A model generated the notes under the pieces. It was not told the DNA's origin, made no database searches, and saw nothing but the letters and a program-made list of their open reading frames with translations. A program made the translations under genes and the position numbers. 38,545 nt of DNA from Candidatus Aegiribacteria sp. (lineage in GTDB: Bacteria; Fermentibacterota; Fermentibacteria; Fermentibacterales; JCC-6): NCBI GenBank assembly GCA_013138965.1, contig WTBT01000084.1, positions 1 to 38,545 of the forward strand. Direction: 5' to 3'. Positions 33,899-38,545 of this stretch are shown piece after piece; within the stretch, counting starts at the first letter, position 1, and each line of letters opens with the position of its first letter.

Positions 33899-34184
33899 TG
33901 TTTGCTACAAGCCTGATCTCCAGATGACAGTTTAAGGCATTTGCATATTTTTTCAATGTAGCAATTGATGGTGAATGTTTGCCACTACTTAAAGACGACT
34001 CCAGCCTTGTGACTGCAGGGGCTTTTGTCCCCATGCGTTCTGCAATCTCTGCTTGGCTAAGCCCGGCATTCCGTCGTGCTTTCAATATTTCATGAAGCAA
34101 GGAAAATTCGGGTTCCAGAGCCTCATAGGCATCCTTTACATTTTTGCTTTTCAGTGCTTTCTCTTTTAACTCAGAATGATTCAT
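33894..34184 (-). CDS. HigA-like antitoxin, XRE-family HTH
   Basis: This 96-residue protein has a helix-turn-helix at about 35-90 (ILKARRNAGLSQAEIAERMG, then APAVTRLESSL), and an N-terminal helix with FSLLHEILKAR. This is the HigA arrangement, in which the antitoxin follows the toxin gene. It would bind its operator and neutralise a HigB mRNA interferase. AGGAGGTG lies eight bases before the ATG, inside the toxin remnant, so it can still be translated. The stop codon lies within the R'' box of attC 1. Its toxin partner is broken, so it may persist as a solo regulator or an antidote to related toxins. Confidence 0.85.
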   Translation of the reverse strand: MNHSELKEKALKSKNVKDAYEALEPEFSLLHEILKARRNAGLSQAEIAERMGTKAPAVTRLESSLSSGKHSPSIATLKKYANALNCHLEIRLVANN

Positions 34185-34407
34185 TTTCGAACACCTCCTT
34201 CATTCTTCTTCTGGCGATTCCTTCTTTGCCCTTAACTCGTAATTCAAAAAGGCCAGTTTCGATCTTTTTCGTATGCGGCAAACCAAGATTCGAGCCAAAT
34301 TCAATCAGTAGATCTGTGAGCCGTAAGTATCTGGCTAGCAGACCTGCTGGTAATCTGAGAATTTCATTTTCAAGTCTTTGGTCGTAATATTTGATTTCTC
34401 ATTTCAT
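34171..34407 (-). pseudogene. HigB-like toxin gene, inactivated
   Basis: The frame from ATG 34407 reads MK, TGA, EIKYYDQRLENEILRLPAG, then LLARYLRLTDLLIEFGSNLG, LPHTKKIETGLFELRVKGKE and GIARRRMKEVFENESF. This is a Gp49/HigB-type (RelE-fold) toxin with two defects. Codon 3 is TGA (34399-34401) where related proteins have Trp (one-base TGG to TGA change). The segment after GIAR that normally carries the catalytic strand and the H-x-F-x-KK region is missing, so GIAR joins directly to the C-terminal helix RRMKEVFENE. The deletion is in frame. The product should be non-toxic even if TGA is read through. The last 14 bases overlap higA. Confidence 0.75.
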
Positions 34408-34410
34408 GTG

Positions 34411-34438
34411 CATATGATAACAAATATGTTATGATATG
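34411..34438 (-). promoter_or_regulatory. Probable HigA operator
   Basis: A 28-base inverted repeat with arms CATATGATAACA and TGTTATGATATG (11 of 12 positions pair) around AATA. It starts three bases upstream of the HigB start codon. Position and symmetry fit autoregulation by HigA. AT-rich hexamers within it could serve as the -10 box. Confidence 0.6.
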
Positions 34439-34473
34439 ACAAGGCGAGGCTTTTCTTATTGAAGGGTGGAATG

Positions 34474-34521
34474 CATGAAATCACCGGGGCGCTTACACGC
34501 GTCCGGTGCATTGATTTGAGT
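34474..34521 (-). other. attC site 2, degenerate (HicAB cassette)
   Basis: R'' is ACTCAAA (34515-34521), one base from the ACTCAAC expected from this cassette's TTGAGT start at attC 3. It lies five bases after the HicB stop. The core stem is CACCGG/CCGGTG with inner GCGC/GCG(T) and one extrahelical G. The R' box is not recognisable, so the site may be inactive. Confidence 0.5.
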
Positions 34522-34526
34522 GACTT

Positions 34527-34850
34527 CTATTTCATTGCTGTTTCTAAAGCGTCATGTATCCAAGCATTCAAACTCTTATGTGATAGTTTTGCCCGCAAGG
34601 CTAGTGCTTTATGCAATTCAGGTTCGATTCGAACCATGAATTTCCCGGAGTAGGGTTTCTCAGGGGTTTCACCACGTTGGGAGCAAAACTCAAGATAGTC
34701 GTCGACTGAATCCTGAAAGGCTTTGCGAAGCTGTTTGACTGTTTCACCTTGAAAGGTGATAACATCGCGGAGGTTGATGACCTCTCCATGAAAGATGTTA
34801 ACCTCATCATCGAATTCAACATTGCCAATATAACCTTTATACTTCATCAT
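34527..34850 (-). CDS. hicB: HicB-family antitoxin
   Basis: This 107-residue protein has an N-terminal HicB-type partial RNase-H-like fold (YKGYIGNVEFDDEVNIFHGE, then VINLRDVITFQGETVKQL, and FQDSVDDYLEFC). A C-terminal ribbon-helix-helix follows (KFMVRIEPELHKALALRAKL, SHKSLNAWIHDALE). It should neutralise HicA and repress the cassette promoter through the palindrome 35111-35133. Its start overlaps the HicA stop in the ATGA manner, so the pair is coupled. The gene order hicA-hicB is the usual one. Confidence 0.88.
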   Translation of the reverse strand: MMKYKGYIGNVEFDDEVNIFHGEVINLRDVITFQGETVKQLRKAFQDSVDDYLEFCSQRGETPEKPYSGKFMVRIEPELHKALALRAKLSHKSLNAWIHDALETAMK

Positions 34851-35101
34851 TCTCTCACCTCTGCTTCCCGCAGAAATCTTCGCACCGATTTGACTGCACC
34901 CTTCGCTGTAATACGCTGAGGATGTGGTCTATGAAATACAGCACGAGTTCCGTTTAAGAAGATTCGTACTCGGGAACCTTGTCCCTCTGATATTTCTCCA
35001 CCCAATGCGATTATGAGCGCCTCAATATCCTTCCATGGAATGTCAGAGCGTTCGGGTTTCTCAAATATCTTGCGAAGAGTACTTCTTTGTTTCTTATTCA
35101 T
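34847..35101 (-). CDS. hicA: HicA-family mRNA interferase toxin
   Basis: This 84-residue protein has the small double-stranded-RNA-binding-like fold of HicA: IPWKDIEALIIALGGEISEG, SRVRIFLNGTRAVFHRPHP with the catalytic-type His, and a C-terminal helix GAVKSVRRFLRE. HicA toxins cleave mRNA and tmRNA to halt growth. The length is slightly above the usual 60-80 residues. No Shine-Dalgarno precedes the ATG at 35101, which lies nine bases after the predicted -10 box, so it is probably translated from a nearly leaderless mRNA. It appears intact. Confidence 0.85.
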   Translation of the reverse strand: MNKKQRSTLRKIFEKPERSDIPWKDIEALIIALGGEISEGQGSRVRIFLNGTRAVFHRPHPQRITAKGAVKSVRRFLREAEVRE

Positions 35102-35110
35102 TACTATTCT

Positions 35111-35138
35111 ATAGTATCAAAATTTGATACTATGTCAA
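35111..35138 (-). promoter_or_regulatory. hicAB promoter with perfect palindromic operator
   Basis: On the minus strand TTGACA (35133-35138) and TACTAT (35111-35116) are 16 bases apart. A perfect palindrome (35111-35133; 11-base arms ATAGTATCAAA and TTTGATACTAT around one base) fills the whole promoter. A bound HicB dimer would block RNA polymerase. The ATG begins nine bases after the -10 box. Confidence 0.75.
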
Positions 35139-35156
35139 GGGTAGCGTTTGATTTCC

Positions 35157-35360
35157 TCAATCACTTAGCGCTCCGGGAGTCACATGAAGTCCGGTTTCTT
35201 TCTTGACCTCACGAACCACGGAAAACCATCGTGATTCGCCATTCTCCACCACTCCACCGGGTAAATTCCATGCGTCAAAATCCCTGCGGTGGCAGAGCAA
35301 TACACGACCAGTATCGTCAGGAATGATAGCAAACGCACCAAGAGTGAAAGTTGGTTTCAT
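35157..35360 (-). pseudogene. Truncated Nudix hydrolase
   Basis: About 67 residues from the ATG at 35360 (GGAGG upstream): FTLGAFAIIPDDTGRVLLCH, then NLPGGVVENGES and a Nudix box ending REVKKETGL. The box reads GX5EX7REVKKE, with Lys in place of the first Glu of the EE pair, which normally binds the metal. The frame stops after LHVTPGALSD, so the C-terminal half of the fold is absent. The break lies just before the hicAB promoter, as if a Nudix cassette had been truncated by fusion to hicAB. It is unlikely to be active. Confidence 0.65.
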
Positions 35361-35376
35361 TGGTTCATTTCCTCCC

Positions 35377-35467
35377 ACTCAACGTTTCGGATAACCAGAT
35401 CTGGATGAAACTTGACTGAGCGAAGCGAACTCGCGACTTATTCCGGTTCTGGTTCATCCGATTAGGT
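35377..35467 (-). other. attC site 3
   Basis: R' is GTTGAGT (35377-35383, a perfect GTTRRRY) and R'' is ACCTAAT (35461-35467). Inner arms TCGGATAACCAGA (35387-35399) and TCTGGTTCATCCGA (35448-35461) pair fully except for one extra base, the hallmark of attC. The site spans 91 bases including a long terminal loop. Confidence 0.75.
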
Positions 35468-35505
35468 GTCTGATCTCTGTCAAATTCGAACACTCTTTAT
35501 AAAAT

Positions 35506-36024
35506 TCATCGTTTTTCAAACTCAGGTGGCTGTACATCAAATGCCTTGAAAATCTCTTTCTGTCGTTTGGTCAGCGGGAACAGTATCCGGCGACCATCAA
35601 TTACCTGTGTTCTCAGTTTCTCCATTGTCTTAATCAGATCCTTCATCGTCATTGTCTTGTATAAACCCTTCTCCAACATTATCCTGTGGATATGGGAGCT
35701 GAGGATGAGGGCGATAAATCCCACAAATACCTTACTCTCCATAGCCTGTTGAGTATGAACGCGCAGGCGTCCCAGTCCGAGACTGTGTTTCATGCGCAGG
35801 AACCCCTTCTCAACAACATCCTTGTCTCTATAAATCCTGATGGCTTCACCTGCGTCCTGAATGTGATTGCTCACTGTCACCAGCCAACCGGCGTTTGCGA
35901 GTTCCTGAGCGATAACATCCTCGCGGATGTTTAAGGGCGTATCTTTATGACATATCAACAATTCTGGAATCGGGAACAGATTGAAAGAACCTAAATGCCC
36001 GTAGGTATAAGGATCAGCGGGAGT
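35506..36024 (-). pseudogene. C-terminal fragment of an IS1634/IS4-type transposase
   Basis: The open frame (about 172 codons, no proper start) contains the end of a DDE transposase: VIAQELANAGWLVTVSNHIQ, then EAIRIYRDKDVVEKGFLRMK with the catalytic-type Glu of the YREK-like signature, LRVHTQQAMESKVFVGFIAL and SSHIHRIM. Full IS1634-group transposases are about 550-600 residues, so two thirds are missing, including the first Asp residues. No inverted terminal repeats are visible. The fragment lies between attC 4 and attC 3, whose boxes do not match each other. I infer that the IS entered a cassette and a deletion removed its 5' part and a cassette boundary. Confidence 0.75.
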
Positions 36025-36042
36025 TTAGGCTGGAAGTGCTTA

Positions 36043-36096
36043 GTTCAACACCGGATTGCAGCGCACACGTGCGCTACGAATCCTTACTTGTTAGCT
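36043..36096 (-). other. attC site 4 (Phd/ParE cassette)
   Basis: R' is GTTGAAC (36043-36049, perfect GTTRRRY) and R'' AGCTAAC (36090-36096), which includes the TAA stop of the toxin gene. Core arms are GGATT/AATCC and AGCGCAC/GTGCGCT around a 2-base loop, with bulges GC and ACG of unequal length. R'' complements the TTAGCT at the start of its own cassette. Confidence 0.85.
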
Positions 36097-36408
36097 TTTT
36101 ATCTTCTTGCGTTCCTCAAGTAGGTGTTTGCGTAATTCACGCTCAAGACGCATAACATATAGAATGTAGATCTTTTTCTTTTCCTGTCGGTAAAATATGC
36201 GGCAGGGACCAACAATTATTTCTCTATATTGTGTGCCCTTGAGTTCTGGGGGCCGTCTACCTGATTCGGGGAATTCTTCTAGTGTTTCTACGGTTCGAAA
36301 AGTATTCTTGATAAGTCGCTTTGCAGCATCTAAGTTATCCAATGCAATATATTCAGCGATATCGTTCAAATCATGAAGGGCAGGTTCCGTCCAAATCAAT
36401 CCAGCCAT
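36091..36408 (-). CDS. ParE/RelE-family toxin
   Basis: This 105-residue protein has the ParE/RelE fold: IWTEPALHDLNDIAEYIALD (N-terminal helix), TVETLEEFPESGRRPPEL, YREIIVGPCRIFYRQEKKKI and a final strand-helix YILYVMRLERELRK. The RIFYR and late R-x-E residues fit the ParE/RelE active-site region, but whether it targets gyrase or mRNA cannot be told. Its first 13 bases overlap the antitoxin gene, so translation is coupled. Its TAA stop lies within the R'' box of attC 4. It appears intact and is longer than average at the basic C-terminus (EERKKIKS). Confidence 0.88.
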   Translation of the reverse strand: MAGLIWTEPALHDLNDIAEYIALDNLDAAKRLIKNTFRTVETLEEFPESGRRPPELKGTQYREIIVGPCRIFYRQEKKKIYILYVMRLERELRKHLLEERKKIKS

Positions 36409-36653
36409 TTTTTCATGGTTCTTTTTGCTTCGGTCTTGGAAACTGTATGATTCTCTAATATTGCTCTCTCGCCCCGCGAAATTCCTTCCAAAATTTGCAT
36501 TCGTTCTTGCATCATTTCAAAATCATCTGCATCGATCAAATATGCTGATGGCTTTCCATGTTCGGTTATCAACACGGGTTCTCGAGTTTCATGCAAATCG
36601 GCCAGGATTTTCGTGGCCTCTCTTTTTAACTTCGTGACAATTTCGGTTTTCAT
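36396..36653 (-). CDS. Phd/YefM-family antitoxin
   Basis: This 85-residue protein has the Phd fold: LKREATKILADLHETREPVL, ITEHGKPSAYLIDADDFEMM and a C-terminal helix (GISRGERAILENHTVSKTEA) that would wrap the toxin. It probably represses its own promoter through the palindrome 36659-36674. The ATG at 36653 has no Shine-Dalgarno and lies seven bases after the -10 box, so a leaderless mRNA is likely. It is followed by, and overlaps, the ParE-type toxin gene. Confidence 0.88.
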   Translation of the reverse strand: MKTEIVTKLKREATKILADLHETREPVLITEHGKPSAYLIDADDFEMMQERMQILEGISRGERAILENHTVSKTEAKRTMKKWLD

Positions 36654-36658
36654 AATAA

Positions 36659-36689
36659 TGATACTATAGTGTCACTTCAGGAAAGTCAA
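36659..36689 (-). promoter_or_regulatory. Promoter and operator of the Phd/ParE cassette
   Basis: On the minus strand TTGACT (36684-36689) and TAGTAT (36661-36666) are 17 bases apart. An imperfect palindrome (36659-36674; arms TGATACTA/TAGTGTCA, 7 of 8 pair) covers the -10 box. The start codon begins seven bases after the -10. Confidence 0.65.
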
Positions 36690-36703
36690 GTACCATATTT
36701 ATA

Positions 36704-36781
36704 AGCTAACGCTGCATAACCAGAATAGTATTCGCAGGCCAAGAATGTTACCACTGTTTCTGGTTGATGCGGTTGTTATCC
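36704..36781 (-). other. attC site 5 (BrnT-like cassette)
   Basis: R' is GTTAGCT (36704-36710) and R'' GGATAAC (36775-36781), which contains the stop of the antitoxin gene. Inner arms 36711-36725 and 36758-36772 pair through AACCAGAA/TTCTGGTT and GCAT/ATGC with an extrahelical base. R'' complements the TTATCC that opens its own cassette at attC 6. Confidence 0.85.
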
Positions 36782-37078
36782 AGTTAATTTACTCTTTTCT
36801 ATGAGCTGTCCGCTAATATATTTGTGTAATATGCTCTTTATGAAAGTTTGATACTTCAATCCTTCTCGTGCAGCTTCTTCTTTAATTCTATTAAGTTCAT
36901 ATGGATCGATTCGGATATTCATTTTTGTATCTTTTTTTAGATAATCTTTTGCTGCCTTTTTAATTTCAGTTTGTTCTCTTTTCGTTGGTTTACTGATATC
37001 CTTTAAGCTAACAGCTTCAATTGACTCTACGATGTCTTTTTCCTCATCGTCAAGGTATCTAGGATTGTACTTTGTCAT
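36776..37078 (-). CDS. Ribbon-helix-helix antitoxin (CopG/BrnA-like)
   Basis: This 100-residue protein has an acidic N-terminal half (YNPRYLDDEEKDIVESIEAV) that probably binds the toxin, and a C-terminal RHH DNA-binding domain: KMNIRIDPYELNRIKEEAAR then GLKYQTFIKSILHKYISGQL. The ATG at 37078 has GGAGGTC eight bases upstream; the upstream TTG at 37093 is inside that signal and is rejected. It overlaps the end of the toxin gene by 20 bases. Its stop lies within R'' of attC 5. It likely represses through the palindrome upstream of the toxin. Confidence 0.85.
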   Translation of the reverse strand: MTKYNPRYLDDEEKDIVESIEAVSLKDISKPTKREQTEIKKAAKDYLKKDTKMNIRIDPYELNRIKEEAAREGLKYQTFIKSILHKYISGQLIEKSKLTG

Positions 37079-37352
37079 CTGAATGACCTCCAATTAGACT
37101 TTTGAATTTTCTACTTGGATATATTGTCTTTAGAAACCAAGTATCGTCTTCTTGTATTACGTACGGCACGCAATATGCGTAGCCATTAACATCAACAATA
37201 AGAATTTTCTGGCTCGGGTATTTCTTTTTATTCGGATTATCAAAATTCAATAAAATACCCTTGCTGGCGACTGCCTCTATCACATCACAAAATGTGATTC
37301 CGCGCTCTAGAAATATTTTTTCGTTCTTCTCATGACTGAAATCAAATCTCAT
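37059..37352 (-). CDS. BrnT-like toxin
   Basis: This 97-residue protein has the layout FDFSHEKNEKIFLERGITFC, YPSQKILIVDVNGYAYCVPY, and WFLKTIYPSRKF. The lysine/asparagine-rich start (EKN), ERGI-F helix and final TIYPSRK match BrnT-related toxins paired with RHH antitoxins. These have a RelE-like fold and are thought to cleave RNA. Divergence from classic BrnT (no KHG-SF motif) means a sister family is possible. Toxin-first order is normal for BrnTA. The ATG at 37352 lies six bases after the -10 box with no ribosome site, so a leaderless mRNA is likely. Confidence 0.78.
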   Translation of the reverse strand: MRFDFSHEKNEKIFLERGITFCDVIEAVASKGILLNFDNPNKKKYPSQKILIVDVNGYAYCVPYVIQEDDTWFLKTIYPSRKFKSLIGGHSDDKVQS

Positions 37353-37358
37353 GCTAGT

Positions 37359-37387
37359 ATACTACTGGAATGTGCGCACATTGTCAA
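37359..37387 (-). promoter_or_regulatory. Promoter and operator of the BrnT-like cassette
   Basis: On the minus strand TTGACA (37382-37387) and TAGTAT (37359-37364) are 17 bases apart. A perfect 14-base palindrome AATGTGCGCACATT (37369-37382) lies in the spacer. The start codon follows the -10 box by six bases. Confidence 0.7.
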
Positions 37388-37400
37388 TTGCAGCGTTTAG

Positions 37401-37472
37401 GGATAACGGTTGAACTCACTGGTTTTTACGCAGCGTAGCGGAGTAAAAATCCAGTGCAGTGATTCGTTATGT
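37401..37472 (-). other. attC site 6 (NIF3 cassette)
   Basis: R' is GTTATCC (37401-37407) and R'' ACATAAC (37466-37472). Inner arms ACTCACTGGTTTTTAC and GTAAAAATCCAGTGCAGT pair along 16 positions with two extrahelical bases on one side, a textbook attC asymmetry. R'' complements the TTATGT that opens its own cassette at attC 7. Confidence 0.87.
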
Positions 37473-37480
37473 GTTTTCAT

Positions 37481-38332
37481 TTATATATCCTCTATTATAG
37501 GTTCACCTTCAATGAACTCAGATGGAAAGCCTATTTTCTTGAAATATTCAACCATCGATATACAGGCAAATTTTTCAGAGGAATAATGAGTCCCGCCAAG
37601 TATGTTTATTCTTTGCGTTTCAGCATATAAATGAGCTTTGTCGGAGTGTTCATTTTTAATAGTAATACCTGTTACAAAAGTATTTACTCCAGCTTTGGAA
37701 ATTTCCTCTAACATACTAACGTCATTGCCCCCTCCGGCTATAATCGCAACTGTTGCATTTTTAATTTTGTTGTCGCCATAATTGTATAGACTGACATCAT
37801 GGTTGACGATTTTTTGTAACTTGATTTTCAGGTCTTGAACCGATGTATATTCACATTTTCCAAAAACTCCTGCCATTGCACCAAAATAGGGAGCAAATGA
37901 AGTTGTAGGCTTAATATCTAATGCTTTTGCCAGAGTTACACTTGTTGAGTATTTGCCAAAATTATCTAAAGGTACATGTAGATTATAAATTGAGATTCGC
38001 CTGTCTTTGAATTGCTGTAGCAGTCTTATATCCATTTGTTGGAATACTTCTGGTGCTTTTCTGATATCCCAAATCGATGGATGATGAACAAAAAGCATCC
38101 CATCTTGAGTTCCATCATTTAGAATTTTTTGCATAATATCAGTTGATGGGAAAACAGCAGTGTAAACTCTATTTATCTCTACTGTAAAATCACAAACTAA
38201 CCCCATTGATCTTTCTAAGAAGTTAGGACAAAGAAAATCAGCAACGGAGTTCATGTGTTTTGACCATTCATCACTCATTTCTTGAGTAATAAAATCTTCT
38301 TCAAGTATGTTATATAATTGAGTTGCTTTCAA
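37481..38332 (-). CDS. NIF3-family (GTP cyclohydrolase I type 2/YbgI-like) metal-binding protein
   Basis: This 283-residue cytoplasmic protein has the NIF3 fold (PF01784): MGLVCDFTVEINRVYTAVFP, then GMLFVHHPSIWD (metal-binding His pair), IYNLHVPLDNFG (His), VAIIAGGGNDVSMLEE, and a late INILGGTHYSSEKFA with the second-site His and Glu. NIF3 proteins hold two metal ions, and their physiological reaction is debated. Between the halves the sequence is shorter than in YqfO, so it is the simple two-lobed form. The start is TTG at 38332, with AAGGAG seven bases upstream; an ATG four bases earlier opens an out-of-frame 8-codon peptide. Unlike the toxin cassettes it has a normal ribosome site and no palindromic promoter. 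Confidence 0.82.
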   Translation of the reverse strand: MKATQLYNILEEDFITQEMSDEWSKHMNSVADFLCPNFLERSMGLVCDFTVEINRVYTAVFPSTDIMQKILNDGTQDGMLFVHHPSIWDIRKAPEVFQQMDIRLLQQFKDRRISIYNLHVPLDNFGKYSTSVTLAKALDIKPTTSFAPYFGAMAGVFGKCEYTSVQDLKIKLQKIVNHDVSLYNYGDNKIKNATVAIIAGGGNDVSMLEEISKAGVNTFVTGITIKNEHSDKAHLYAETQRINILGGTHYSSEKFACISMVEYFKKIGFPSEFIEGEPIIEDI

Positions 38333-38366
38333 TCATTAGCTCCTTAAATTGTATTATATTTTTTAC

Positions 38367-38425
38367 ACATAACGCTGGCATAACCGGCGCCGTTTACGGC
38401 GTCCGTGTTGATGCCTTTGTTGAAC
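38367..38425 (-). other. attC site 7
   Basis: R' is GTTATGT (38367-38373) and R'' GTTCAAC (38419-38425, a perfect RYYYAAC). Arms GGCAT-AACCGG and CCG-GTTGATGCC pair with an extra base on one side, with GCCGT/ACGGC closing the terminal loop. It belongs to the next cassette to the right, which must begin TTGAAC outside the window. Confidence 0.85.
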
Positions 38426-38523
38426 TAAGCGCGTACCGCGCAGATAAAGGCAACATGTATCTTCAATTAGCATACTTCCTATAGGGAGTGCAATCAAGTG
38501 CTCCCGTAAAATAGGGAGAATGT

Positions 38524-38545
38524 CATGAAAGCATTCAAAAAGAGG
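38524..38545 (+). CDS. Possible gene start running off the window
   Basis: ATG at 38524 with GGGAGA six bases upstream opens MKAFKKR on the plus strand, cut by the window edge. If real it would be oriented against the other cassette genes. The preceding 100 bases hold a GGGAG/CTCCC hairpin (38476-38497) and no other gene. Confidence 0.3.

Larger units (their letters stand above)
33835..38545 (-). mobile_element. Integron gene-cassette array (attC cluster; integrase not in window)
   Basis: Short genes, all on the minus strand, are separated by seven imperfect palindromes that show attC features: R''/R' terminal boxes ending AAC or beginning GTT, paired inner arms with one or two extrahelical bases on one arm, and stop codons falling inside the R'' box. 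The decisive pattern is that the six bases after the crossover G at a cassette's start complement the R'' box of its own attC: TTATGT with ACATAAC (NIF3 cassette), TTATCC with GGATAAC (BrnT-like), TTAGCT with AGCTAAC (Phd/ParE). TTGAGT against ACTCAAA (HicAB) differs at one base. The array ends at the tRNA-Gly and continues past the right edge. No integrase gene or attI is visible. Confidence 0.8.

Noticed and set aside
34399-34401. TGA read as tryptophan (alternative genetic code)
   Set aside because: Many intact genes here end in TGA, often overlapping the next start, so TGA is a stop; the toxin is also damaged elsewhere.
33822-36088. CRISPR array suggested by similar repeats in the right-hand region
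   Set aside because: Only two copies are close to identical, spacing is kilobases, genes lie between them, and the paired arms with extrahelical bases fit attC sites.

Overview
The window looks like chromosome from an uncultured Gram-negative bacterium of moderate GC content. A gingipain-type (C25) protease with a FlgD-like C-terminal domain, several small lipoproteins, parvulin lipoproteins and a SpoIIE-type phosphatase fit the FCB superphylum (Fermentibacteria-, Gemmatimonadota- or Cloacimonadota-like lineages). That placement is inferred from gene style only; no marker gene settles it.

Left part (1-11,100). It opens with a helicase/DUF1998 gene that has lost its middle. An RRM RNA-binding protein follows, with five tandem hairpins in its leader. 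Next come an aldehyde dehydrogenase, a GNAT protein, a decayed stretch carrying a SPASM-type cysteine motif, a polytopic glycosyltransferase, and a metal-efflux operon (permease-HMA fusion plus SmtB-type repressor) with a clear promoter and operator. A GT2 and radical-SAM pair is bordered by gene fragments on both sides, and a DOMON lipoprotein closes the section.

Middle (11,200-33,800). Housekeeping genes (hisS, ackA, an RluD-type synthase, truA, tRNA-Gly) alternate with regulators, lipoproteins and transporters. Notable items are an APC permease fused to an EIIA-like domain, an orphan nuclease with a SAP-like segment and a PD-(D/E)XK motif, a C25 protease gene bracketed by a perfect 24-bp direct repeat, and a deoxyhypusine-synthase-like gene coupled to truA. 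The run 29,765-33,458 (rluD-like, membrane protein, truA, DHS-like, SPOR lipoprotein) is tightly packed and probably one operon.

Right end (33,835-38,545). Downstream of tRNA-Gly the sequence becomes a minus-strand integron gene-cassette array. Seven attC-like sites separate small cassettes: a broken HigBA pair, HicAB with a truncated Nudix gene, an IS1634/IS4-type transposase fragment, a Phd/ParE-type pair, a BrnT-like toxin with RHH antitoxin, and a NIF3-family gene. Terminal boxes of successive sites match as the cassette model requires, including the rule that a cassette's first bases complement the R'' box of its own attC. No integrase is visible, so this is either the distal end of an integron whose integrase lies beyond the right edge, or an attC cluster without integrase. 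Three toxin-antitoxin cassettes carry their own promoter with a palindrome, and their ATG lies only 6-9 bases after the -10 box, suggesting leaderless transcripts. This array is the most interesting part of the window.
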